From an uncultured Faecalibacterium sp. (lineage in GTDB: Bacteria > Bacillota > Clostridia > Oscillospirales > Ruminococcaceae), in assembly GCA_934513205.1 (NCBI GenBank), contig CAKSWU010000049.1:1-5696 (forward strand): DNA of 5,696 bases. The letters are read 5' to 3'. This document shows, one piece after another, positions 1 through 5,696 of this stretch. How positions within the stretch are numbered: position 1 is the stretch's first letter; each line of letters starts with the position of its first letter. Position numbers and translations under genes: made by a program. Below the pieces are notes generated by a model. The model did not search any database. It was not told the DNA's origin and saw only the letters and a list, made by a program, of their open reading frames with translations.

Positions 1-1325
1 ACCAGATGGAAAAAGTCCATCCACAGGTCATTCAGGAACAGGCCCGGCACATACCAGCCCAGATACAGGTTCCAGCTGACAAGATCGGTAATGTGCGCCA
101 CCGGGTTGAAGGGGCCGCACATGGCGTAGCAGGCCAGCGTAGTCAGGCGGGTGGGGTCCATCTTGTGGCACAGCTCGTTGAGCACCCGGTGGTTGTCCAG
201 CATATCCGCTTTGTCCTTGGTGGAGATGGTGATCTCGTTGGACACGCCCCAGCAGACGATGGAGGGGTGGTTGTAGTTCTGGTGGATCAGCTCGGTCATC
301 TGGCGGATGGTATTCTCCCGGCCATTGGGCAGGTGCTCGGAGATATAAGGGATCTCCGCCCAGACCACCATGCCGTACCGGTCGCACAGGTCGTAGAAAT
401 ACTGATCGTGCTGGTAGTGTGCTAGCCGGATGGTGTTGGCACCCAGCTCCCGGATCAGCGCCATGTCCTCATCGTGCATCTCCCGGGTGATGGCATTGCC
501 CAGACCCTTGCGGTCCTGATGGCGGGAAACGCCGCGGAGAGGGTAGGGCTTGCCGTTGAGGAAAAAGCCCTTCTTGGCATCCACCGAGAAGCTGCGGATG
601 CCCACCTTGGCGGTCACTTCGTCCACCGGCTGTCCGTCCTTGACCAGCCGGACGATGCAGGTGTACAGGTAGGGGTCCTTTACGCCGTTCCACAGGTGGG
701 GAGCATCCAGATGGAGAGAGGTCTTTTCGCCTTCACTCTTGGCAACCGAGTTGCCCTCGGCGTCCAGCAGCTCCACCGTCACGACGCCCTCGCCCTCCAC
801 CAGCGTTTCCACCAGAACATCGGCACTGTCCCCCTTCAGCGCGGGGGTGATCTTCACGCCGGGATCGCCAAAGTGCCCCAGCGCGATGTGGTCCTTGTTC
901 ACCACCAGCAGGCTCACATCCCGGTAGATGCCGCCGTAGAAGGTAAAGTCCGCTTTCTGGGGGTAGACCCGGTCGTTGACGCTGTTGTCCACCCGCACGG
1001 AAAGCTGATTTTCGGTCTGCAGCAGCTCGGTGATCTCTGCCCGGAAGGTGGAGTAGCCGCCGTCATGGGCGCAGAGCTTGTGCCCGTTCAGCAGCACGGT
1101 GGCGCTGGCGTTGACGCCCTCAAACTGCAGCCAGACCTGCTGCTGTGCCGGGTCAAAGGCCGGTGCTGCAAAGCTGGTGCGGTAGGTGCAGGTACCCCGC
1201 CAGTAATCGTTACCGCCGTCCTGCCCATCCACGGCGTTCCAAGTGTGGGGCAGCTCTACGGCAGCGGTCACGCCGTCCGGGCCGGTAAACTGCCAGTCCT
1301 TCATAAGCTTTGCAATATTACGCAT
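1..1325 (-). CDS. Glycoside hydrolase family 2 enzyme, probable beta-galactosidase (N-terminal part; 3' end outside window)
   Basis: The enzyme probably hydrolyses terminal beta-galactosides (or related beta-glycosides) in the cytoplasm; no signal peptide is visible. The first 441 codons are present and the frame runs open off the left edge. The GH2 sugar-binding domain covers about residues 10-145, with LPHTWN near 25-30 and FEGVNASATVLLNG near 69-81. The Ig-like domain covers about 150-245. The TIM barrel starts near 250 with FFLNGKP, then GVSRHQDR at 265-272. The acid/base signature NHPS...WGVSNE ends at Glu364, the expected proton donor, and NLYLGWY follows at 419-425. The nucleophile Glu lies beyond the window. 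The ATG at 1323-1325 was chosen because AGGAGG sits 6 nt upstream. HQDR and GWY favour beta-galactosidase over beta-glucuronidase, but the specificity-determining C-terminal part is missing. The gene follows the sensor-kinase terminator and has its own promoter, so it is probably not in that operon. Confidence 0.93.
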   Translation of the reverse strand, partial: MRNIAKLMKDWQFTGPDGVTAAVELPHTWNAVDGQDGGNDYWRGTCTYRTSFAAPAFDPAQQQVWLQFEGVNASATVLLNGHKLCAHDGGYSTFRAEITELLQTENQLSVRVDNSVNDRVYPQKADFTFYGGIYRDVSLLVVNKDHIALGHFGDPGVKITPALKGDSADVLVETLVEGEGVVTVELLDAEGNSVAKSEGEKTSLHLDAPHLWNGVKDPYLYTCIVRLVKDGQPVDEVTAKVGIRSFSVDAKKGFFLNGKPYPLRGVSRHQDRKGLGNAITREMHDEDMALIRELGANTIRLAHYQHDQYFYDLCDRYGMVVWAEIPYISEHLPNGRENTIRQMTELIHQNYNHPSIVCWGVSNEITISTKDKADMLDNHRVLNELCHKMDPTRLTTLACYAMCGPFNPVAHITDLVSWNLYLGWYVPGLFLNDLWMDFFHL

Positions 1326-1389
1326 CCGATTCCTCCTGCTTTTTTTGCTGTGCGCCGGTAATTTTTCCGCTCTTTTTTCTTTCGTTGTT

Positions 1390-1417
1390 ATTTTATCAAA
1401 GCGACCGCATTTCGCAA
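1390..1417 (-). promoter_or_regulatory. Probable sigma-A promoter of the GH2 gene
   Basis: On the minus strand a -35 TTGCGA (1412-1417, 4 of 6 consensus bases) and a -10 TAAAAT (1390-1395, 5 of 6) are separated by 16 bp. Transcription would start near 1383, leaving an A-rich leader of about 58 nt before the AGGAGG and ATG. It lies downstream of the kinase terminator, as expected for an independently transcribed gene. Confidence 0.55.
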
Positions 1418-1438
1418 GATGCCCGCGAAAAGTGGTCG
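1402..1438. promoter_or_regulatory. Operator-like inverted repeat overlapping the GH2 -35 box
   Basis: Arm CGACCGCATTTCGC (1402-1415) and arm GCGAAAAGTGGTCG (1425-1438) are inverted copies matching at 12 of 14 positions around a 9-bp spacer. Half-site centres lie 23 bp apart, about two helical turns, which suits a dimeric or tetrameric DNA-binding protein. The left arm covers most of the -35 hexamer at 1412-1417, so a bound protein would block RNA polymerase. No regulator gene for it is visible, and the regulator family is unknown. Confidence 0.55.
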
Positions 1439-1525
1439 TTTTGCGTGCGCATTCGGTTTTTCGTTTCCAAATGCAAACTGCTATATTTGTATATTTTTCA
1501 CAAACAGATGTATCCAACAAATTAT

Positions 1526-1574
1526 AAAAAGAAAGCCGCCGCAGGACTTCCCTTTTCGGAAATTCTGCAGCGGC
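1526..1574 (-). terminator. Intrinsic terminator of the response regulator/sensor kinase operon
   Basis: Arms 1558-1574 and 1535-1551 can form a 17-bp hairpin with one A-C mismatch and two G-U pairs, closed by a 6-nt loop (1552-1557). It is followed on the minus strand by TTTCTTTTT (1526-1534). It begins about 15 nt after the kinase stop codon and separates the kinase from the GH2 gene. Confidence 0.88.
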
Positions 1575-1589
1575 TGCCGGTTTCTTACC

Positions 1590-2873
1590 TTATTTTTGCA
1601 GCGGAAAGATGATCTTTTCCGCAAAGAACTCGCCCTGCTCTTCCAAGGTCAAAGTTCCTTTATATTTTTGCACGATGCGCCGGATCACCTTCAGCTCGTA
1701 CTGTGCGGAGCGGTTTGCCCGCTGTTCCGGCGGGCGCAGCGGGCTGATGATATTCACCACCACAAAGCCCTGCCGCACACAGACCAGCAGGTCGATGACC
1801 CGGCACTCCGGGCGGGCGGTCTGCACTGCGCTTTCCACAGCATGATCCAGTGCATTGGCAAACAGCGCGTACAGATCCCCTGCCTCGATAAAGCCCAGAC
1901 AGCTGCCGTTTGCCACGGCATTCAGCTGGATGCCCCGGGACTCGCACAGCAGGCTCTTCTCGGTCAGCACCACATCCAGCACCTCGTTGCCGGTGTTGCG
2001 GTTCGCGTCATAAAGGCGGGCTGCGCGCTCTGCCTCCTCGATGCGCTCCGGCGGCACCGCTTCGGGCGACAGCTTGCGGAGATTGGCGATCTGCACCTTC
2101 AGCTCGTGGCAGCGCTTGTTGATGATCTGCACATTCTGCCGGGCCACCTGATACTGCTGACGCTGGCGCTCGTACAGCAGGTTCAGGGCATTCATCTCTT
2201 TTTCCATGGCAGATTTCTTGAACAGCTCACTTTGAAAATACAGCAGGGTGATAAAATAGAACTGCCCAATCAGGATGGTGGCTACAAGGCTCTGCGGAAA
2301 TTGTTCTACGCGGAAATTGTCCAGCACCGCTGCCTGCACCATGAACAGGATGCCAATAAAGAACGAACTGAGCAGCTGCCGGGGGCCGATATGATACTCT
2401 CCTTTATAAGGCAGCTGCCGTGCCAGCAGGATGTACACTGCCGCAAAGAATACCGTCCCGGACAGCAATTGTACCAGAACCGCCCAAGGGGAAGCCATGT
2501 TCAGCGGGTGTCCATGCCGGGAAAAATACAGCTCCAAAAAGCACCAGCCCTCGTAGGCGCACTGCGCGATAAGCAGACTCCACACCGCGCAGTACATCGC
2601 CCCTTTTTTATTGATATCCGTACACAGGTAGATCATCCCACCCAGCAGCGCAAAAAAGGAAACGTAAAGAACCAGCAGCAGGAGCTGCTGCTGCCACAGT
2701 GTTGTGGACTGCGCCAGCGGGTCCAGCATCAGGGCCAGCAAAAGCAGCGGGAACAGCATCCCGCAGGCACGGGGCCAGAAATGCGGGCGATGCCGCAGCG
2801 GCAGGCAGAACGCCAGCGCCGCACCCCAGCGCAGCAGCGCCCGGAGCAGACTGTTCAGCAGAGATGCAGTCAC
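1590..2873 (-). CDS. GHKL-family (AgrC-type) membrane sensor histidine kinase
   Basis: This is the predicted sensor partner of the LytTR regulator just upstream. Of 427 residues, roughly the first 215 are a membrane sensor with about six or seven hydrophobic segments (near 9-25, 37-52, 62-84, 92-112, 128-151, 166-184 and 196-214). A helical linker follows (about 215-255). The likely phospho-accepting His256 is in KRCHELK. The family block TGNEVLDVVLTEKSLL is at 294-309. The N-box is at 335-346, with Asn340 and Asp343 present but His344 where Asn is usual. The glycine-rich lid expected near 388-397 reads SAQYELKVI instead of a form like HGFGLKSI, so both glycines are absent. The start is GTG at 2871-2873, overlapping the regulator's stop by 4 nt, with GGAGG 6 nt upstream inside the regulator gene. 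Coupled translation is likely. The ligand is unknown, and catalytic competence is uncertain because of the lid. Confidence 0.88.
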   Translation of the reverse strand: MTASLLNSLLRALLRWGAALAFCLPLRHRPHFWPRACGMLFPLLLLALMLDPLAQSTTLWQQQLLLLVLYVSFFALLGGMIYLCTDINKKGAMYCAVWSLLIAQCAYEGWCFLELYFSRHGHPLNMASPWAVLVQLLSGTVFFAAVYILLARQLPYKGEYHIGPRQLLSSFFIGILFMVQAAVLDNFRVEQFPQSLVATILIGQFYFITLLYFQSELFKKSAMEKEMNALNLLYERQRQQYQVARQNVQIINKRCHELKVQIANLRKLSPEAVPPERIEEAERAARLYDANRNTGNEVLDVVLTEKSLLCESRGIQLNAVANGSCLGFIEAGDLYALFANALDHAVESAVQTARPECRVIDLLVCVRQGFVVVNIISPLRPPEQRANRSAQYELKVIRRIVQKYKGTLTLEEQGEFFAEKIIFPLQK

Positions 2874-3580
2874 AGCACACCTCCCATATAGGACGCCACC
2901 GCGGTAAGGAACGCGGTGCGCTGCCGCCGGCTGATCTCCAGCCGGTCGTCGTTCACAAGGGCAAAGTCGTTTTCAATGCCCTTCACATAGGCCAGATTGA
3001 CCAGATAGCACTGGTTGCAGCGGACAAAATGGTACTCGGCAAGCTGTTTTTCGGCGTTTTGCAGGCTGGCGCGCACCGCGAACTCCCCCTTGGCGGTGTG
3101 GTAGTACAGCATCCGGCTGTGGGTCTCCAGATAATAGATGTCGGTGGTGTCCAGCAGCTGGATGCCGCCGCCTGCCAGCTGCAGCACCACCTGCCCGCCT
3201 CTGCGCCGCTGCACCCGCTGGATGGCGCGGGAGAGCTTTGTGCAGAACTGATAGTAATTGACCGGCTTCAATACATAGTCCAGTGCGTCCACCTCGTACC
3301 CCCGGATGGCATACTGCGCCATGTTGGTCACGAACACCAGCACCACCTCCGCGTCCACGGCTCGGATCGCTTCAGCTGCCCCAAAGCCGTCCAGCCGGGG
3401 CATCTCCACATCCATAAAGATGATATCGAACCCCGGCGTATAGTGCTCTGCGATGCCGATGCCGTCCGGAAGGAGACTGATCTCCACCTGCAGCCCCTGC
3501 TCCTCGGCATACTGCCGGACGAACCGGTTCAGGCATTCCCGCGTTTCTTCCTGATCCTCCACGATCGCGATCCTGAACAT
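2870..3580 (-). CDS. LytTR-family (AgrA/LytR-type) response regulator
   Basis: This cytoplasmic transcription factor is expected to be phosphorylated by the adjoining kinase. The protein has 236 residues. The receiver domain covers about 1-120: acidic pocket Glu8-Asp9, phosphoacceptor Asp57 in FMDVEMP, switch Thr85, and the Lys105-Pro106 pair. The LytTR DNA-binding domain covers about 130-232 and shows the family's DIYYLE, FVRCNQCYLVNLAYV and ISRRQR segments. The ATG at 3578-3580 was chosen over an in-frame GTG at 3590-3592 because GGTGGAG, ending 6 nt upstream, makes a good ribosome site for the ATG, and the protein then begins MFRIAIVED as is usual for receivers. It is the first gene of the two-gene operon. 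All catalytic receiver residues are present. The target genes cannot be read from this window. Confidence 0.94.
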   Translation of the reverse strand: MFRIAIVEDQEETRECLNRFVRQYAEEQGLQVEISLLPDGIGIAEHYTPGFDIIFMDVEMPRLDGFGAAEAIRAVDAEVVLVFVTNMAQYAIRGYEVDALDYVLKPVNYYQFCTKLSRAIQRVQRRRGGQVVLQLAGGGIQLLDTTDIYYLETHSRMLYYHTAKGEFAVRASLQNAEKQLAEYHFVRCNQCYLVNLAYVKGIENDFALVNDDRLEISRRQRTAFLTAVASYMGGVL

Positions 3581-3630
3581 CCTGCACTCCACCTTCTTTC
3601 TGCGCTTGACCGCCGTATGACTCTTTTTTT

Positions 3631-3659
3631 ATTGAAACACACTTTTGCCTGAAATGCAA
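3631..3659 (-). promoter_or_regulatory. Weak candidate promoter for the two-component operon
   Basis: On the minus strand TTGCAT (3654-3659) and TTCAAT (3631-3636) are 17 bp apart, each a partial match to the sigma-A consensus. This would give a leader of about 43 nt before the regulator ATG. The same stretch read on the plus strand offers TTGAAA (3632-3637), 17 bp, TGCAAT (3655-3660), so the direction cannot be settled by eye. Confidence 0.25.
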
Positions 3660-3688
3660 TGGAGATCCTTGCGCAAAAAAGCCGCTGC

Positions 3689-3811
3689 CCGAATGGTCGG
3701 CATCTTTCTTGGTAGACATTCCAATGCGTTGGGAACCGTGGGCTAAGCAAAGCCGCACTGTGGCTTTGCTTACGGCACTTCGTGCCGCCGCCCTGTTCGA
3801 GTCCTGTACCG
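3689..3811. repeat. Tandem structured repeat, copy 1
   Basis: This is the first of two tandem copies; unit starts are 146 bp apart. The 62-nt left block (3689-3750) differs from copy 2 at only three positions (3699, 3723 and 3739), and the 25-nt right block (3787-3811) is identical. The centre (3751-3786) is different from copy 2. In the plus sense it can fold as follows: GGTA-GAC (3711-3717) with GTC-CTG-TACC (3801-3810), a small CCAA/TTGG hairpin (3721-3732), GAAC/GTTC (3733-3736 with 3795-3798), GGGC/GCCC (3740-3743 with 3790-3793), a 12-bp hairpin with ACT loop (3745-3771), and a 6-bp hairpin with TTC loop (3773-3787). It is preceded by an A-tract at 3675-3680. Confidence 0.9.
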
Positions 3812-3834
3812 CTCACCACAAAAAAATCCCCAGA

Positions 3835-3967
3835 CCGAATGGTCAGCATCTTTCTTGGTAGACATTCCTATGCGTTGGGAACCGCGGGCTAAGCAACAGC
3901 CCACTGGGCTGATTGCTTGCTCTGCCGACTGGCGTCGTCAGAGCCGCCCTGTTCGAGTCCTGTACCG
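3835..3967. repeat. Tandem structured repeat, copy 2
   Basis: Second copy, with conserved left block 3835-3896 and right block 3943-3967. The centre differs in sequence and is 10 nt longer than in copy 1, yet again forms two hairpins: 3891-3918 (12 bp, one bulged A, the same ACT triloop) and 3919-3944 (10 pairs, one mismatch, loop TGGC). The outer long-range pairs seen in copy 1 are all kept. The one conserved-block change that weakens a helix is A to T at 3869, which makes a T-T mismatch in the small CCTA/TTGG hairpin. It is preceded by a 7-A tract at 3820-3826. Confidence 0.9.
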
Positions 3968-4001
3968 TCCTGCTTTGACGTGGGTTGGTGGATGACGCAA
4001 C

Positions 4002-4029
4002 AAAAAAGCCCCTGACCTAAGTCAGAGGC
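4002..4029 (-). terminator. Intrinsic terminator of the recombinase gene, overlapping its stop codon
   Basis: On the minus strand GCCTCTGAC (4021-4029) pairs with GTCAGGGGC (4008-4016) through 9 bp including one U-G, around loop TTAG (4017-4020). TTTTTT follows (4002-4007). The recombinase TAG stop (4017-4019) is in the loop, so the left arm is coding. Confidence 0.85.
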
Positions 4030-5504
4030 TCTTGTTTTGGTGGAGCATTGTCCACAGCACTCGAACCCAACACTTCCTCACGGGTGACCGTTTTGGCATC
4101 GTCCGTGAAGTTGAAATTGAGCACGACCCGGTCATCAAAGACGTAGACCGAGTTGACAAAGGTATCAATGATTTGCCGCTGGTGTTCCGTGCTGCCCACG
4201 TCACCCTTGCGGAATTTTTCAAGCCAGAACCGAATCCACTCACGGGTCAGGACGGGCTTTTTCAGCTCTTCCTCCAGAATACTGGTGTTCAGAGCTTCTT
4301 TCCGGGCTTCCAGTTCGTCCAGCCGCTGCTTGGTGGTCGGGGTCAGGATGCCCTGTTCAATGGCTTCCAGAAGGTTTGCCAGCCGCTTCTCTGTATCCCG
4401 GAGCTGGTCTTTCAAAACAGGCAGTCGGGTGTTCTCCTGCTGCTGGGCTTCCATAATCAAATCTATTAGCTGTTCGATGATTTCATCGCTGAAAATCACC
4501 TTAATGGCGGTGTCCACCACGAACCGCTCCAACGGCTCCTTGCGGATGGCTTTCAGGTCACAGTGCGCCTTGCCGTGGCGTTTGGCGTTGCCGCACTTGT
4601 AGTAATAGTAGGTGTTTCCCATGTGGCTGGTGCCGCTTTCGCCGCCCATCAGGGTGCCGCACTTGCCACAGAACAGCTTGGTGGTCAGCAGATAGCTCAC
4701 ATCCTCTTTTGCAGGCCGACCATGGGCGATCCTGTTCTGCTCGAAACGCTGCTGCACCCGGTCGAACAAGTCCTCGTCCACGATGGCCGGAATGCCGCCC
4801 GGTGTCACGATGTCCTTATATCGGTATTCACCTATGTAACGGCGGTTCCGGAAAATCTGGAAGAAGCTGTTCTTGACAAAAGGCTTGCCGGTACGGGTGC
4901 GCAGCCCTCGCTCGTTCAGGGATGCTGCGATCTTCTCGGCAGGCTCGCCGTTGGCGTACCGGGTAAAAATCTCCTGCACAATGGGAGCCGTTTCCGGGTC
5001 GATATGGTACAGCCTGTCCTCCTTGCCAATGGTGAAGCCCAGCGGAACCACACCGCCGTTGTACTTGCACTGAAGGGCGTTTTCGCGCTCACCGCGCGCC
5101 ACTTTCAGGGCGAGTTCGGCGGAATAGTATTCCGCCATGCCAATCAGCATACTCTCCACCATAATGCCTTCAGGCCCCTGCGAGATGGGTTCCATGGCAG
5201 ACACCAGATGGACACCGTTCTTTTCCAGCTGGTACTTGTAGTTCACGGCATCGAACCGATTCCGGGCAAAGCGGTCGAGCTTCCAGACCAGAACTACATC
5301 GAAGATTTTCTTTGCGCTGTCCTTAATCATCCTCTGGAAGTCCGGGCGGTCATCCGTCTTGGCGGAGTAGGCACGGTCGATGTAGGTGCCGACCACGGTG
5401 ATACCGTTCTTCTCGGCGTAGTCCTTGCAGTCGCGCAGTTGTCCTTCAATGGACGCTTCGCGCTGGCTGTCGGATGAATAGCGGGCGTAGATCACGGCGG
5501 TCAT
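4017..5504 (-). CDS. Large serine recombinase (resolvase/invertase family integrase)
   Basis: It cuts and rejoins DNA at attachment sites through a serine-DNA covalent intermediate, moving an integrative element in or out of the chromosome. The protein has 495 residues, ordinary for gut-type large serine recombinases. The resolvase catalytic domain covers about 1-140: Arg8 and nucleophile Ser10 in YARYSSDSQ, then KLDRFARNR at 75-83 with Arg78 and Arg81. The recombinase domain covers about 150-255 (GGVVPLGF at 150-157, EKIAASLNERG at 190-200, RNRRYIGEY at 219-227). The zinc ribbon has Cys279, Cys282, Cys304 and Cys315. A charged coiled-coil stretch covers about 360-415. The ATG at 5502-5504 has AGAGG 7 nt upstream. 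The frame is intact with all catalytic and zinc residues, so it should be active. No cargo genes are visible, so which side the element lies on is unknown. Confidence 0.95.
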   Translation of the reverse strand: MTAVIYARYSSDSQREASIEGQLRDCKDYAEKNGITVVGTYIDRAYSAKTDDRPDFQRMIKDSAKKIFDVVLVWKLDRFARNRFDAVNYKYQLEKNGVHLVSAMEPISQGPEGIMVESMLIGMAEYYSAELALKVARGERENALQCKYNGGVVPLGFTIGKEDRLYHIDPETAPIVQEIFTRYANGEPAEKIAASLNERGLRTRTGKPFVKNSFFQIFRNRRYIGEYRYKDIVTPGGIPAIVDEDLFDRVQQRFEQNRIAHGRPAKEDVSYLLTTKLFCGKCGTLMGGESGTSHMGNTYYYYKCGNAKRHGKAHCDLKAIRKEPLERFVVDTAIKVIFSDEIIEQLIDLIMEAQQQENTRLPVLKDQLRDTEKRLANLLEAIEQGILTPTTKQRLDELEARKEALNTSILEEELKKPVLTREWIRFWLEKFRKGDVGSTEHQRQIIDTFVNSVYVFDDRVVLNFNFTDDAKTVTREEVLGSSAVDNAPPKQEPLT

Positions 5505-5556
5505 GGTTGCACCTCTCTTTGCACATCATTGAATCAACGCAATGTTTCGTATAATC

Positions 5557-5585
5557 TATATACCATATTTCGCACCCGTTTGCAA
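5557..5585 (-). promoter_or_regulatory. Probable promoter of the recombinase gene
   Basis: On the minus strand TTGCAA (5580-5585) and TATATA (5557-5562) are 17 bp apart, with a leader of about 45 nt to the ATG. The -10 overlaps a small inverted repeat, GTATA-5-TATAC (5549-5563), and a second one, CATTG-8-CAATG (5527-5544), lies in the leader. Either could be a self-repression site; this is inference. Confidence 0.5.
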
Positions 5586-5608
5586 GAAAAACAAAACAGA
5601 AAAGTGGT

Positions 5609-5630
5609 GGTGCTCACCGTGGTGTGCACC
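5609..5630. other. Imperfect 22-bp dyad with GT centre, candidate recombination or operator site
   Basis: GGTGCTCACC (5609-5618) and GGTGTGCACC (5621-5630) are inverted copies matching at 9 of 10 positions on either side of GT. It lies about 105 bp upstream of the recombinase start and upstream of its promoter. Large serine recombinases act on imperfectly symmetric sites with a 2-bp crossover core, so this fits in form, but an operator or chance symmetry fits as well. Nothing else recognisable is seen in 5586-5696. Confidence 0.3.
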
Positions 5631-5696
5631 CCGTCAAGAGGACAACGAAACAAATCAAAAAAATATCTCAAGCCGCTTTCAAATAAAGGTCATGCT

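Larger units (their letters stand above)
3675..3967. ncRNA. Candidate tandem structured RNA of unknown family (strand undecided)
   Basis: Change concentrated in hairpins that keep pairing, inside otherwise frozen flanks, is the signature of a selected RNA fold. Counting from the shared ACT triloop, pairs 2, 4, 5 and 6 of the first hairpin differ on both sides between copies while remaining paired. The G-T pair 3755-3761 would be a wobble on the plus strand but an A-C mismatch on the minus, which favours plus. Against that, each copy is preceded on the plus strand by an A-run, which on the minus strand would be a 3' U-tract next to a small hairpin. I do not recognise the family. A DNA-level role, such as a protein-binding or recombination site, is not excluded. 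Confidence 0.5.

Noticed and set aside
474..1361. Long plus-strand open frame opposite the GH2 gene
   Set aside because: It is antisense to a gene with clear GH2 motifs. Its product has no recognisable domain, and open antisense frames are common in GC-rich coding DNA.
1484..1505. Small AT-rich inverted repeat TTTGT/ACAAA upstream of the GH2 promoter
   Set aside because: Only five bases per arm in an AT-rich stretch, so chance is a sufficient explanation.
1419..2891. 490-codon plus-strand open frame opposite the sensor kinase
   Set aside because: It runs through the kinase terminator and the whole kinase, has a low-complexity Gln/His/Arg-rich product and no good ribosome site. It is an antisense shadow.
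3787..3819. tRNA gene suggested by GTTCGAGTCC and a later ACCA
   Set aside because: The five bases either side of the TTCGAGT loop do not pair as a T-stem, no matching acceptor strand lies upstream, the 12-bp hairpin has no anticodon loop form, and copy 2 lacks the ACCA end.
3529..3849. Minus-strand open frame of about 106 codons running from repeat copy 2 into the regulator
   Set aside because: It starts inside the structured repeat with no spaced ribosome site, crosses repeat copy 1, and ends out of frame inside the regulator gene. The two repeat copies do not conserve it.
3675..3967. CRISPR array
   Set aside because: There are only two units, with 62-nt and 25-nt conserved blocks and self-complementary middles rather than short repeats with unrelated spacers, and no cas genes.
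4563..5477. 304-codon plus-strand open frame opposite the recombinase
   Set aside because: It is the complement of the recombinase catalytic and DNA-binding domains and shows no motif of its own.

Overview
This window looks like chromosome of a GC-rich gut Firmicute, most likely Oscillospiraceae (Faecalibacterium-like). That is inferred from base composition, AGGAGG-type ribosome sites, a GH2 sugar hydrolase, a LytTR/GHKL two-component pair and a gut-type large serine recombinase. It is not proven. All four genes run leftward (minus strand).

In transcription order from the right: (1) 5505-5696 is a non-coding flank holding the recombinase promoter and a 22-bp dyad centred on GT that could be a recombination site. 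(2) 4017-5504 is a large serine recombinase whose stop codon sits in the loop of its own intrinsic terminator. (3) 3593-4001 has no credible gene. It contains two tandem copies (3689-3811 and 3835-3967) of a structured element: nearly identical flanks enclose two hairpins whose sequences have diverged while their pairing is kept. (4) 2870-3580 is a LytTR response regulator, overlapped by 4 nt by a GHKL/AgrC-type membrane sensor kinase (1590-2873). The pair forms one operon ending in a strong terminator at 1526-1574. (5) 1-1325 is the N-terminal 441 codons of a GH2 beta-galactosidase-like enzyme. It has its own promoter, overlapped by a long inverted repeat that looks like an operator.

The regulator and kinase form one signalling unit that senses an unknown signal. 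No peptide precursor or exporter gene is visible beside them. The GH2 gene appears to be separately transcribed and locally controlled. The recombinase marks or once marked the edge of a mobile element, and the tandem structured repeats lie exactly between it and the two-component system. The most novel item is that tandem repeat, which behaves like a duplicated structured RNA. The kinase's poorly conserved ATP lid and the GH2 operator are the next most interesting.
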